Source: Sphingomonas lycopersici
Lineage (GTDB): Bacteria; Pseudomonadota; Alphaproteobacteria; Sphingomonadales; Sphingomonadaceae
DNA: 64,000 nt
Assembly: GCF_026130605.1 (NCBI RefSeq)
Contig: NZ_JANFAU010000006.1
Location: 186,001-250,000 of the forward strand
Reading direction: 5' to 3'
Of the stretch, positions 16,124-25,146 are shown in pieces. Positions within the stretch are counted from its first letter, which is position 1, and each line of letters opens with the position of its first letter. The notes under the pieces were generated by a model. It saw only the letters and a program-made list of their open reading frames with translations. It had not been told where the DNA came from and searched no databases. Made by a program: the position numbers and the translations under genes.

Positions 16124-19100
16124 ATGCGCTGGCAGTTCTGGATCGATCGCGGCGGCACCTTCACCGATCTGGTCGCCCGCGCGCCGGACGGCACGCTCTC
16201 CACCGCCAAGCTGCTGAGCGAGAATCCCGAACGCTATGACGATGCCGCAATCGCCGGCATCCGCATGATGCTGGGGCTGGACCCCGCCTACCACCCCGCC
16301 TACCACCCCGGCGAAGGCCGGGGTCCAGCATCGGACCGATCGCAACTGGACCCCGGCCTTCGCCGGGGTGACAGTGAGGTGAACGGAGACGGTGTTGCGT
16401 GCGATGCCCTGCCCGCCGGCGCGATCGAACAGGTCAAGATGGGCACCACCGTCGCGACCAATGCGCTGCTCGAACGCAAGGGCGCGCGGACCTTGCTGGT
16501 GGTCGATGCCGGCTTCGCCGACCTGCTGACGATCGGCAATCAGGCGCGGCCGCGGTTGTTCGATCTCGCGATTCGCTTGCCCGCGCCGCTCCACGATGCG
16601 GTCGAGGAGATCGGCGGGCGGATCGACGCCGCGGGCAATACGCTCGTCCCGCTCGACGAGGATGCGGTGCGCGCGATGTTCGCGCGTCACGCGGGCGCGT
16701 TCGAGGCGGTGGCGATCGCGCTGACCCACGCCTGGGCCTTTCCCGAAACCGAACGCCGCGTCGCCGCGCTGGCGCGTGAGGCGGGCTTTGCGCAGGTTTC
16801 AGCCAGTCATGACGTCAGCCCGTTGACCGGCCTCGTCGCGCGCGGGCGCACCACGGTGGTCGACGCCTATCTCTCGCCGGTGCTGCGGCGCTATGTCGAT
16901 CGCGTCGCGGGGGCGCTCGGCGATACCCCGCTCGCCTTCATGCAGTCGAGCGGCGGGCTCGCCGATGCACGCGCCTTTCAGGGCAAGGACGCGATCCTCT
17001 CCGGCCCGGCGGGCGGGGTGGTCGCGGCGGCGCGCACCGCCGAGGCGGCGGGGTTCGATCGCGTGATCGGCTTCGACATGGGCGGCACCTCGACCGACGT
17101 GATGCTCTATGCCGGCCAGTTCGAACGCGCCTTCGATACCGAGGTGGCGGGGGTCGAGCTGCGGGTGCCGATGATGGCGATCGAGACGATCGCGGCGGGG
17201 GGCGGGTCGATCCTCCATTTCGACGGCGCGCGCTATCGCGTCGGGCCGGACAGCGCGGGGGCCAATCCGGGGCCGGCGTCATACCGCCGCGGCGGCCCGC
17301 TGACGATCACCGATGCCAATGTCTTCGTCGGCAAGATCCAGCCGGGGCATTTCCCCGCGATCTTCGGCCCTGCCGGCAACCAGCCGCTTGATCGTGACAC
17401 GGTGGCGGCGCGCTTCGCCGACCTCGCGGCTGAAATCGCGAAGGCGACCGGCCGCGCGCAGGAGCCGCGCGACGTGGCGGAAGGTTTCCTCACCGTCGCG
17501 GTCGCCAATATGGCGGGCGCGATCAAGCGCGTCGCGCTGGAGCGCGGCGAGGACGTCACCCGCTTCGCGCTGCAATGTTTCGGCGGGGCGGGCGGGCAGC
17601 ATGCATGCAAGGTCGCGGAAACCTTGGGGATGCGGACGGTGTTGATCCACCCGTTCGCCGGGGTGCTTTCGGCCTATGGCATGGGGCTCGCCGATCGCGC
17701 GGCGATGCGCCAGCGCTCGCTCGAACGCGCGCTCGACGAGGCGCTGTTGCCAGAGATCGCCACGCTGGCCGACGCGCTCGGCGGCGATGCGGTGCGTGAA
17801 TTGGAGCAAGGCATACCATCCACCGTTCGCCCTGAGCTTGTCGAAGGGCGGCCCGACCTCTCGAACGACAGGACGCCCTTCGACAAGCTCAGGGCGAGCG
17901 GATCGGATGTCGCGCAGGACCAGCGGGAGAAGGACGCGGCACGCCGCGAGGTGAGCGTCGGGCTGCGATACGCCGGCACCGATACCGCCTTGCCCGTCCC
18001 GCTGGGCACCCTCGTCGAGATGCGCGCCGCGTTCGAGGCGGCGCATCGCGCGCGCTTCGGCTTCGTCAGCCCCGACCGCGCGATCGTCGCCGAAAGCGTG
18101 ATCGTCGAGGCGATCGTCCCCGGTACCCCGGTGGCGATGCCGGTGCTGGCCCCGCGTGCCGGTGACGCGCCGGCGCCGCTGGAGACGATCGCCCTGTGGA
18201 GCGGCGGGCGCGAGCATCGTGCGCCGGTCCACGATCGCGATGTCCTGCGACCCGGCGATCGCATCGCCGGCCCCGCGCTGATCCGCGAGGCGATCGCCAC
18301 CACCGTGGTCGAGCCCGGCTGGCTGCTCGAAGTGGGAAATGCCGGCGAATTGCTGCTCCACCACGAAGCCGCCGCGACGCTCGATGCGCGCGACGATCCG
18401 GCGGTCGCCGATCCGGTCCAGCTCGAATTGTTCAACGCGCAATTCATGGGGATCGCCGAGCGGATGGGGGTGGTGCTGCGCAACACCTCTAGCAGCGTCA
18501 ACATGAAGGAGCGGCTCGATTTCTCCTGCGCCTTGTTCGACGCTGACGGAAACCTCATCGCCAATGCGCCGCATGTCCCGGTCCATCTCGGCGCGATGGG
18601 GGAGAGCGTTCGCGCGGTGATCGCCAGCCGCGCGGGGACGCTCAAGCCCGGTGATGCGGTGGCGCTCAACAATCCCTTCAACGGCGGCACGCATCTGCCC
18701 GACGTGACGGTGATCTCGCCGGTGTTCGACGAGGCAGGCCGCGAGATCCGCTTCTTCGTCGCCAATCGCGGGCATCATGCCGATATCGGCGGGCTCACCC
18801 CCGGCTCGACCCCGCCGACCTCACGCACGCTCGAGGAAGAAGGCGTGGTGATCGACGATTTCCTGCTGGTCGACGGCGGCGAGTTGCGCGAGGCCGAGTT
18901 CCGCGCCTTGCTGGCGCGCGCGCATTGGCCGGCGCGCAGCCCCGACGTCAATGTCGCCGATATCAAGGCGCAGCTCGCCGCCAACGAGACCGGCATCGCC
19001 GAATTGCGCGCCCTCGTCGCGGCGCGCGGCTGGGCGATGGTCAGCGCCTATATGGGGCATGTGATGGCCAATGCGGAGGAAAGCATCCGCCGCGTCATCA

Positions 19101-19936
19101 CCCGGCTGAGCGACGGCGCGTTCGACTATCCGATGGACGATGGCGCGCGGATCGCGGTCAAGGTGACGGTCGATCACGCGGCGCGCGCGGCGACGATCGA
19201 CTTCACCGGCACCAGCGCGGCGAGCGCGGGCAATTTCAACGCCCCGCCGGCGGTGACCCGCGCGGTGGTGCTCTACGCCTTCCGCTGCCTCGTCGGCGAG
19301 GATCTGCCGCTCAACGAAGGGTGCCTTGCGCCGCTAACGATCGTCATGCCCGAGGGAAGCTTCCTCTCGCCCCCGTCGGGGAGCGCGGTGGTCGCGGGCA
19401 ATACCGAGGTGAGCCAGGCGGTGTGCAACGCGCTGCTCGGCGCGCTGGGCGCGGAGGCGGCGTCGCAGGGGACGATGAACAACTTCCTGTTCGGCAACGA
19501 TCGCGTCCAATATTATGAAACGATCTGCGGCGGTTCGGGTGCGGGGCCGGATTTCGACGGCGCCTCGGCGGTGCATACGCATATGACCAACACCCGCATC
19601 ACCGATCCCGAGATATTGGAGCTGCGCTATCCGGTGCGGCTCGATCGGTTCGCGATCCGGCGCGGGTCGGGCGGGGCCGGGCGGCAGCGCGGCGGCGACG
19701 GGGCGGTGCGCGCGATCACCGCCTTGGAGCCGATGACCGCGACGATCGTCGCCTCGCGCCGCACGGTCGCGCCGTTCGGGCTCGCCGGCGCGGCCGACGG
19801 GGCAGCGGGGGCGCAATGGGTCGAGCGGCGCGACGGCACGCGCGAGCTGCTCGGCGGACGCGCCGAGGTCGCGCTGGAGGCGGGCGATCGCTTCGTGATC
19901 GAGACCCCGGGCGGCGGGGGATACGGGCGGGCTTGA
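16124..19936 (+). CDS. Fused HyuA-HyuB hydantoinase / 5-oxoprolinase (ATP-hydrolysing) family
   Basis: This 1270-residue protein has an ATG at 16124 with GGAG 7 nt upstream. The HyuA half shows [12 protein letters not shown] (8-19), [16 protein letters not shown], a second nucleotide-binding loop [11 protein letters not shown] and GGGGSI-like glycines. The HyuB half starts near residue 760 ([18 protein letters not shown]) and ends with TPGGGGYG. Eukaryotic and some bacterial 5-oxoprolinases have this fused layout; they open pyroglutamate to glutamate using ATP. Two palindromic elements lie in frame in the gene: family B at about residues 60-83 and family A at about 568-592. Both fall in loops that vary in the family. 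The enzyme is probably cytoplasmic. 5-Oxoproline or a hydantoin is the likely substrate. Confidence 0.9.
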   Translation: MRWQFWIDRGGTFTDLVARAPDGTLSTAKLLSENPERYDDAAIAGIRMMLGLDPAYHPAYHPGEGRGPASDRSQLDPGLRRGDSEVNGDGVACDALPAGAIEQVKMGTTVATNALLERKGARTLLVVDAGFADLLTIGNQARPRLFDLAIRLPAPLHDAVEEIGGRIDAAGNTLVPLDEDAVRAMFARHAGAFEAVAIALTHAWAFPETERRVAALAREAGFAQVSASHDVSPLTGLVARGRTTVVDAYLSPVLRRYVDRVAGALGDTPLAFMQSSGGLADARAFQGKDAILSGPAGGVVAAARTAEAAGFDRVIGFDMGGTSTDVMLYAGQFERAFDTEVAGVELRVPMMAIETIAAGGGSILHFDGARYRVGPDSAGANPGPASYRRGGPLTITDANVFVGKIQPGHFPAIFGPAGNQPLDRDTVAARFADLAAEIAKATGRAQEPRDVAEGFLTVAVANMAGAIKRVALERGEDVTRFALQCFGGAGGQHACKVAETLGMRTVLIHPFAGVLSAYGMGLADRAAMRQRSLERALDEALLPEIATLADALGGDAVRELEQGIPSTVRPELVEGRPDLSNDRTPFDKLRASGSDVAQDQREKDAARREVSVGLRYAGTDTALPVPLGTLVEMRAAFEAAHRARFGFVSPDRAIVAESVIVEAIVPGTPVAMPVLAPRAGDAPAPLETIALWSGGREHRAPVHDRDVLRPGDRIAGPALIREAIATTVVEPGWLLEVGNAGELLLHHEAAATLDARDDPAVADPVQLELFNAQFMGIAERMGVVLRNTSSSVNMKERLDFSCALFDADGNLIANAPHVPVHLGAMGESVRAVIASRAGTLKPGDAVALNNPFNGGTHLPDVTVISPVFDEAGREIRFFVANRGHHADIGGLTPGSTPPTSRTLEEEGVVIDDFLLVDGGELREAEFRALLARAHWPARSPDVNVADIKAQLAANETGIAELRALVAARGWAMVSAYMGHVMANAEESIRRVITRLSDGAFDYPMDDGARIAVKVTVDHAARAATIDFTGTSAASAGNFNAPPAVTRAVVLYAFRCLVGEDLPLNEGCLAPLTIVMPEGSFLSPPSGSAVVAGNTEVSQAVCNALLGALGAEAASQGTMNNFLFGNDRVQYYETICGGSGAGPDFDGASAVHTHMTNTRITDPEILELRYPVRLDRFAIRRGSGGAGRQRGGDGAVRAITALEPMTATIVASRRTVAPFGLAGAADGAAGAQWVERRDGTRELLGGRAEVALEAGDRFVIETPGGGGYGRA
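16304..16370. repeat. Palindromic element family B inside hydantoinase gene
   Basis: The arms CACCCCGGCGAAGGCCGGGG and CCCCGGCCTTCGCCGGGGTG are inverted copies around a 17-nt centre. The copy at 31658-31724 has identical arms. Here it is read through in frame, adding a Gly/Arg-rich peptide ([11 protein letters not shown]... LDPGLRRGD). Confidence 0.92.
17825..17900. repeat. Palindromic element family A (copy 1) inside hydantoinase gene
   Basis: The arms GTTCGCCCTGAGCTTGTCGA and TCGACAAGCTCAGGGCGAGC flank a unique centre. The element is translated in frame as [10 protein letters not shown] ... PFDKLRASG within a variable loop of the HyuA half. Confidence 0.93.
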
Positions 19937-19952
19937 GGTAATCACCCCTCCC

Positions 19953-20033
19953 CGTTCGGGCTGAGCTTGTCGAAGCCCTGCACTTTTCTTGCCTTGAAGA
20001 AGGACAGCCCTTCGACAAGCTCAGGGCGAACGG
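19953..20033. repeat. Palindromic element family A (copy 2)
   Basis: Inverted arms with the family A core (GCTTGTCGAAG / CTTCGACAAGC) lie between the convergent hydantoinase and HNH genes. It may also serve as a terminator hairpin. Confidence 0.9.
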
Positions 20034-20046
20034 CGGTGGGATAGGT

Positions 20047-20616
20047 CTATGCCTCCAGCTCGACGTCCCAATAGAGCCAGTCGCGCCACGTATCGTGGAG
20101 GTAATTGGGCGGGAAGCGGCGGCCGTGTTCCTGCAGATGCCAGCTCGTCGGGCGGATCGGCTCGATATGCAACGGCATCCCCGCCTCGCGCGGGGTGCGC
20201 CCGCCCTTGCGCAAATTGCACGGCGCGCAGGCGGTGACGACATTCTCCCAGGTCGTGCGCCCGCCATAAGCACGCGGGACGACGTGATCGAAGGTCAGGT
20301 CGCGCTGCGCGCTGCCGCAATATTGGCAGGAGAATTTGTCGCGCAGGAACAGGTTGAACCGCGTGAATGCCGGGAATTGCGACGGCCGGACATATTGTTT
20401 GAGCGCGATCACCGAGGGCAGCTTGATCGACTGCGTCGGGCTGCGCACCTCGCGCTCATAATGCGCGACGATGTCGACGCGATCGAGGAACACCGCCTTC
20501 ACCGCGGTCTGCCACGGCCAGATCGACAGCGGGTAATAGGACAGCGGCGTATAATCGGCGTTCAACACGAGCGTCGGGCAGCTGTCCGGATGTCGGATCA
20601 GATCGGGATGGAACAA
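20047..20616 (-). CDS. HNH endonuclease domain protein
   Basis: This 189-residue protein has a zinc-ribbon HNH motif: FSCQYCG (first Cys pair), DLTFDHVVPRAYGG (catalytic His), TTWENVV (Asn) and CAPCNLRKGGRTP (second Cys pair and final His position). The N-terminal region, LVLNADYTPLSYYPLSIWPW, is typical of a widely conserved single-domain HNH family found in many proteobacterial core genomes. Its role is not established. It lies between the hydantoinase and flagellar genes and shows no operon partner. Confidence 0.9.
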   Translation of the reverse strand: MFHPDLIRHPDSCPTLVLNADYTPLSYYPLSIWPWQTAVKAVFLDRVDIVAHYEREVRSPTQSIKLPSVIALKQYVRPSQFPAFTRFNLFLRDKFSCQYCGSAQRDLTFDHVVPRAYGGRTTWENVVTACAPCNLRKGGRTPREAGMPLHIEPIRPTSWHLQEHGRRFPPNYLHDTWRDWLYWDVELEA

Positions 20617-20793
20617 GCCTTCGCCCCTTTCGATACCGTGTTGCGAACGCCCTTACGACGCTTGCCGTGACACGATGATGACAGAGGGGGAATCATGCGG
20701 TCAAGTGCGAACGCGGCGGGATTCCGCGAGTCGCGCGACGGATGGAAGCCAGCGAGGTGTGGGCTGATCGCCGAGGCCCGCCTGTTTTCCTCC

Positions 20794-20821
20794 CGTCATT
20801 CCCGCGAAGGCGGGAATGACG
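20794..20821. repeat. Single-hairpin palindrome, family C
   Basis: CGTCATTCCCGC-GAAG-GCGGGAATGACG is a perfect 12-bp-arm hairpin in the gap downstream of fliS. It matches the arm sequence at 15861. It may act as a terminator for fliD-fliS. Confidence 0.85.
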
Positions 20822-20842
20822 ACGGCATAGAGATCAGCGCGT

Positions 20843-21241
20843 CTAGACCCCGCGCACCTGCGACCAGGCGGCGGCGATTTCCGCCATATTGTCCGCCACC
20901 GCGCGGAACGGCGCGCCGTCATGCCCGATGCTGGCGCGGATCACCTCGGCGCGCGCGCCGGCGTAGAAGCGCGCGAGCGTCTTCGATACCTCGCCGCCCT
21001 TGTCGAAATCGAGATTGGCCTCCAGCGCGAACAGGATCGCGGTGGCGCGGGTCACGCGCTCGCTCTTGGTGGCGAACTGGTTGCGCTCGGCGGCCCAGCC
21101 GGCGACGCGCAGCGCCTGGATCAATTCCTCGTAGAGCAACGATACCAGGGCCGCGCCGTCGGCGTTGCTGGTGCGGCCCGCGAGGTCGATCTCGCGATAG
21201 GTCTGGGCGGGGTTGCGCAGCAGCGCGCTTGCATAGGCCAT
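20843..21241 (-). CDS. fliS: Flagellar export chaperone FliS
   Basis: This 132-residue helical protein matches FliS: NPAQTYREIDLAGRTSNADGA near the N-terminus, LVSLLYEELIQALR, and a LALEANLDFDKGGEVS-like central segment. FliS binds the flagellin C-terminus in the cytoplasm and prevents early polymerisation. It starts 1 bp after fliD and is presumably expressed with it from the sigma-28-type promoter upstream of fliD. Confidence 0.92.
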   Translation of the reverse strand: MAYASALLRNPAQTYREIDLAGRTSNADGAALVSLLYEELIQALRVAGWAAERNQFATKSERVTRATAILFALEANLDFDKGGEVSKTLARFYAGARAEVIRASIGHDGAPFRAVADNMAEIAAAWSQVRGV

Positions 21242-21242
21242 G

Positions 21243-22760
21243 TCAGTTGTTGCCCGACTTGGTCCACATGTCGATCTGCTGCTGCAGATAGGCCTGGGTC
21301 GACTTATAGGCGGCGACCTTCGAGTTCATATTGGCGAATTGCTGGGTCAGCCGGTCGGTCATCGCCTGCTGCTGGAGCGTGAGATCGTCCTGCTGCTTGC
21401 CGAGATCGCTCTTCGCCGCGGTATAGGTCGTGTTCGACGCGCCGAGCCCGTACACCATGCTCGTCGCGTTGAGCTGGATCGATTGCATCGCGGCGTTGAT
21501 GCCGTCGGTGTTGCTCGTCCCATAAGCGAAGATCGCCTCCACCCCCGCCGGATTGTTGGTGATGGCATTGGTCAGCGTGGTCGAATTGACCGAGAGCGAA
21601 CCGTCGCGATTGGTGTTGACGCCCAGATCGGCGAGCGTTGCGGGCGCGCCGGTCGCGGGATTGGCGATCAGCTGCCGCGTCGTCAGCGAGCGCATCGAGC
21701 GGTACAGATTCTGCGCCGCGGTATCGGCGCGCAGATCGCCGGTGATCGGATCGACCAGCGCCTTCAGCGCGCTGAACACCTGATTATAGGTATCGACGAA
21801 ATCGTTGACCGCATTGGTCAGCGCGGTGGTCGGCGTGGTCGACGACAAGGTGACCGGGGTGGCCGACACCGCATTGAGGTTGATCTGCAGCCCGCTGACC
21901 AGATCGCTGATCGAATTGCTCGTCCGCTCCACCGCGACGCCGTCGAGCGTCAGCTTGGCGTTCTGTGCCGGGCTGGCGATCTTCATCGCGGCGCCGGGGC
22001 CGACGTTGAACGCGGAGAGCGTGCCATTGTCGTCGGTCGTCGCGGTGAGCGTGAACGCCTGCGCCGCGCCGGTCGCGCCCTTGAGCGAAAGATAGGCCGA
22101 GCCGTCGACATTGGTGACGATCGACGCGGTGACCCCGGTGCCCGAGGCGTTGATCGCGCTCGCCAGCCCGGCGAGCGTATTGTCGCTGCTGTCGACCGTG
22201 ATCGTGGCGGGCGTGCCGCTGCCCGCGGCGAATGTGGCCATCGACCCGTCGGCATTATAGGTCGCGGTGCCGAGCGTCAGCGTGAACTGGCCGGTGCCGA
22301 TCGACGCCTGCGCGCTGGCGACCGGGGTGGTGCTGACCGCGGTCTGCGCGCTGGCGAGCTGGCTCACCGTGATGCTGCCGCTCAGCCCGTTGAGCTTCGC
22401 ACCGATCAACGGGGTCACGCTCAGCACATTGGCGTTCGAGCTGGCCGGCTGGGCGACGAGCGAGCCGCCCTTGACGAGCTGCTGCAGCGCATTGGCGAAA
22501 TCGGTGATCGAGCCCTTGAGCGTCGACACGTCCGAAATCTGCGTCGTCAGCGTCTGCGACTTGGCGTTGAGCGCGGCGACCTTGGTGGCGAATTGCGCAT
22601 TGACCAGCGAGGCGACGAGCGCTGCGGTATCGACCCCCGAACCCGTGTTGAGCGAGCTGAGCAGCTGCTGCGCGGCCCCCGCGTTGACGCTGGCGGTGGT
22701 GCTGGCCGCCGTATTGGCGGTCGACGTGGTCGAGCTGGTGCTGCTGGTCGTCGTCGTCAT
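21243..22760 (-). CDS. fliD: Flagellar filament capping protein FliD (HAP2)
   Basis: This 505-residue protein has a Ser/Thr/Ala-rich N-terminus and then the FliD N-domain GSGVDTAALVASLVNAQ and STLKGSITDFANALQQL. Its C-domain has TNTNRDGSLSVNSTTL-like and ANMNSKVAAYKSTQAYLQQQ segments. It caps the growing filament and guides flagellin folding. The ATG at 22760 has no Shine-Dalgarno (the preceding bases are AACAAGC), and a sigma-28-like -10 box ends 7 nt upstream. The mRNA may therefore be leaderless. Confidence 0.94.
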   Translation of the reverse strand: MTTTTSSTSSTTSTANTAASTTASVNAGAAQQLLSSLNTGSGVDTAALVASLVNAQFATKVAALNAKSQTLTTQISDVSTLKGSITDFANALQQLVKGGSLVAQPASSNANVLSVTPLIGAKLNGLSGSITVSQLASAQTAVSTTPVASAQASIGTGQFTLTLGTATYNADGSMATFAAGSGTPATITVDSSDNTLAGLASAINASGTGVTASIVTNVDGSAYLSLKGATGAAQAFTLTATTDDNGTLSAFNVGPGAAMKIASPAQNAKLTLDGVAVERTSNSISDLVSGLQINLNAVSATPVTLSSTTPTTALTNAVNDFVDTYNQVFSALKALVDPITGDLRADTAAQNLYRSMRSLTTRQLIANPATGAPATLADLGVNTNRDGSLSVNSTTLTNAITNNPAGVEAIFAYGTSNTDGINAAMQSIQLNATSMVYGLGASNTTYTAAKSDLGKQQDDLTLQQQAMTDRLTQQFANMNSKVAAYKSTQAYLQQQIDMWTKSGNN

Positions 22761-22767
22761 GCTTGTT

Positions 22768-22794
22768 GAAACGACCGGAAGAGGCGATTCTTTA
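22768..22794 (-). promoter_or_regulatory. Sigma-28 (FliA)-type promoter of fliD-fliS
   Basis: Read on the minus strand: TAAA (-35, 22794-22791), 15 nt, then GTCGTTTC (22775-22768). The spacing and -10 sequence match the candidate flagellin promoter (GCCGTTTC). The predicted RNA start falls at or within a few bases of the fliD ATG. Confidence 0.65.
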
Positions 22795-22852
22795 CGGCTG
22801 TTTCGACGCCTGGAGCTCGATCGCTCCTATCGTCGAATCGCGATTCCCTCTC

Positions 22853-22934
22853 CCCGTTCGGGCTGAGCCTGTCGAAGCCCTGCACTTTTCTTCGGGCGAA
22901 GAAGGGCAGCCCTTCGACAAGCTCAGGGCGAACG
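22853..22934. repeat. Palindromic element family A (copy 3)
   Basis: Inverted arms with the family A core lie between fliD and the end of flhB. The centre contains CTGCACTTTTCTTC, shared with copies 2 and 7, so these three form a subgroup. Confidence 0.9.
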
Positions 22935-22961
22935 GGAATGGGGTGGGCTCAACGCTCCACG

Positions 22962-24089
22962 TCAGACCTTCACGCCATTTTCGTCGAACCGCGCGGTCTC
23001 CGGCACGTCGATCGTCGGCGGCCGGCGCCCGGCGATTTCGGCGTCGAGGTTGAACACGAACGCCAGCACCGTCGCGATCGCGAGATAGAGGTCGTCGCGG
23101 ATCTCCTGCCCTTCGCGGCTGGTGTAATAGACCGCGCGGGCGAGCTGGGGATATTCGAGCACCGGCACCGCATAATCGCCGGCCATTTCGCGGATCGCGA
23201 GCGCGGTCGCGCCGCGCCCCTTGGCGACCACCACCGGCACCTGATCATTGCCGCGATCGTAGCGCAGCGCGACCGCGAAATGCGTCGGGTTGGTCAGCAC
23301 GACATGCGCCGAGGCGAGCGCCTTCTTCATCGAGCGGGAGAGCATCGCGCGCTGCTTGGCGCGGATCTGGCCCTTGAGCTCGGGATTGCCCTCGGTCTCC
23401 TTATGCTCGTCCTTCACTTCCTGCTTGGTCATGCGCAATTTGCCGAGCAGCCGGATGAGCTGGACCGGCACGTCGAGCATCGCGATCGCGACCAGCCCCA
23501 GCGCCATGACGATCAGGATATGCGTCAGCGTGCCCCCCAGCGCGCCGACCGCCACCTCGACGTTCGAGGCGGCGAGACCGAACATCGCGTGCGACGAAGA
23601 CATCAGCAGCCAGGTGCCGATCGCGCCGAGCAGCACCACCTTGAGCAGCGATTTGCCGAGCTCGATCCACCCGGTCGGGCCGAGGATGCGCTTGAGCCCC
23701 GATGCGGGGTTGATCCGCGATCCCTTGGGCGCGAGCAGCGAGGCGTTGAAGCGCAGCGCGCCGAGCCCGCCCTGGCTCAGCACCGCCGCGACGACGGTGA
23801 TCGCGAACAGGGCGCCGAGCGCGGGGGCGAGTTCCCACCCCGCTTCGGCGAGCGGGCGCCACGGGTGGAAATCCTCGACGTCGCCGCGCCCGAAGCTGAG
23901 GCTCGCGGCCATCACCGCCTTGCACGCGCGGAGCAGCGACGCGCCGAACATCGCGATCCACGCGGCCCCCGCCAGCATCACCAAAGCGGTGGCGAAATCG
24001 CGGCTGCGCAGGATTTCGCCGCGCTGGGTGGCGTCCTTGCGGCGTTTCGCGGTTGGCGCCTCGGTCCGTTCGCCGAATTGCTCCGACAT
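22962..24089 (-). CDS. flhB: Flagellar export switch protein FlhB
   Basis: This 375-residue protein has an N-terminal SEQFGERTEAPTAKRRKDA signature, four hydrophobic helices (about 33-55, 88-105, 145-165, 188-207), and the cytoplasmic self-cleavage site NPTH at 267-270, followed by FAVALRY. FlhB switches export specificity from rod/hook to filament substrates with FliK. Its start overlaps the fliR stop by one base. It is the last gene of the long fli operon. Confidence 0.97.
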   Translation of the reverse strand: MSEQFGERTEAPTAKRRKDATQRGEILRSRDFATALVMLAGAAWIAMFGASLLRACKAVMAASLSFGRGDVEDFHPWRPLAEAGWELAPALGALFAITVVAAVLSQGGLGALRFNASLLAPKGSRINPASGLKRILGPTGWIELGKSLLKVVLLGAIGTWLLMSSSHAMFGLAASNVEVAVGALGGTLTHILIVMALGLVAIAMLDVPVQLIRLLGKLRMTKQEVKDEHKETEGNPELKGQIRAKQRAMLSRSMKKALASAHVVLTNPTHFAVALRYDRGNDQVPVVVAKGRGATALAIREMAGDYAVPVLEYPQLARAVYYTSREGQEIRDDLYLAIATVLAFVFNLDAEIAGRRPPTIDVPETARFDENGVKV

Positions 24090-24862
24090 CAGCGGATCAC
24101 CAAGGCCTGGGTCGCGGCGAGCCCCTCGCGCACGATCACCTGCATATAGTCACCCATCGCCGGGAAGGCGATCGCGAGCGAGACGATCCCGACGCCAAGG
24201 CTCGCCGGCAGCCCGACCGCGAACAGGTTGAGCGCCGGCGCCGCGCGCGACAGCATCCCGACGATGAGGTTGAGGCACAACAGGAGGAAGCCGACCGGCA
24301 GCGCGAGCAGCAGCCCGGCGAGAAAGGCATAGCCGCCGAAAAAGGCGATATCGCGCATCTGCGTGGTGGTCAGCCACGCGGCGCCGGGCGGCATCGCGGT
24401 GTAGCTTTTGAGGATCATGTCGACCAGCACGAGATGCCCGTCGAGCGACAGGAACAGCAGGGTCAGCATGATCGAGAGGAATTGACCGATCGCGGGGGAC
24501 GACCGCCCCGAATTGGGGTCGATCATATTGGCGAAGCCGATCCCCATCGATCCGCCGATGATCTCGCCCGCGACGAGCGGCGCGGCAAAGGCGATCTGCA
24601 GCACGAAGCCGAGCGCGAGCCCGACCATCGCCTCCGCCGCGACCGCGAGGAAGGTCGCGACCGCGAAGATCTGCGCCGGGGGCTGGATCGGGTGGCTCGC
24701 CAGCACCAGCACCCCGATCGCGCCGGAGAGCGCGACCCGGACCTGGAGCGGCACCGACATGTTGCCGAACACCGGCGCGGTGATGAATGCGCTGCCGACG
24801 CGCACCATCACGAACAGGAGCGCCCATAATTGGGGCTCGATCGCAAGGCCGAAGCCGAGCAT
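24089..24862 (-). CDS. fliR: Flagellar export apparatus protein FliR
   Basis: This 257-residue integral membrane protein has FliR landmarks: a VRVGSAFITAPVFG segment in the first third, a GEIIGGSMGIGFANMIDP loop and a C-terminal hydrophobic pair. It forms the FliPQR export gate with the preceding fliP and fliQ products. It is encoded 3 bp after fliQ and overlaps flhB by one base. Confidence 0.95.
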   Translation of the reverse strand: MLGFGLAIEPQLWALLFVMVRVGSAFITAPVFGNMSVPLQVRVALSGAIGVLVLASHPIQPPAQIFAVATFLAVAAEAMVGLALGFVLQIAFAAPLVAGEIIGGSMGIGFANMIDPNSGRSSPAIGQFLSIMLTLLFLSLDGHLVLVDMILKSYTAMPPGAAWLTTTQMRDIAFFGGYAFLAGLLLALPVGFLLLCLNLIVGMLSRAAPALNLFAVGLPASLGVGIVSLAIAFPAMGDYMQVIVREGLAATQALVIR

Positions 24863-24865
24863 GCG

Positions 24866-25138
24866 TTATTTCACCAGATCCGGAATCCGATCGAAGATGC
24901 CGATCGTGAAATCGCTGAGCAGCCCGAGGATCAGCCCGCCGAACAGCATGATCGAGATCGCGACGACGATCAGCTTGGGGACGAACGACAAGGTCTGCTC
25001 GTTGATCGAGGTCGCCGCCTGGATCATGCCGAGGATCAGCCCCGAGACCAGCGCCGGGATCAGGATCGGCGCGGCGGCGAGCGCCAGCACCCACATCGTC
25101 TGGTTCGCGACGGTCAGGAAATAATCAGCGTCTGCCAT
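24866..25138 (-). CDS. fliQ: Flagellar export apparatus protein FliQ
   Basis: This 90-residue protein has two transmembrane helices (about 15-40 and 55-75), with QAATSINEQTLSFVPKL between them, the FliQ hallmark. It is part of the FliPQR export gate. Gene order fliP-fliQ-fliR is conserved. Confidence 0.95.
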   Translation of the reverse strand: MADADYFLTVANQTMWVLALAAAPILIPALVSGLILGMIQAATSINEQTLSFVPKLIVVAISIMLFGGLILGLLSDFTIGIFDRIPDLVK

Positions 25139-25146
25139 GAAAATTC

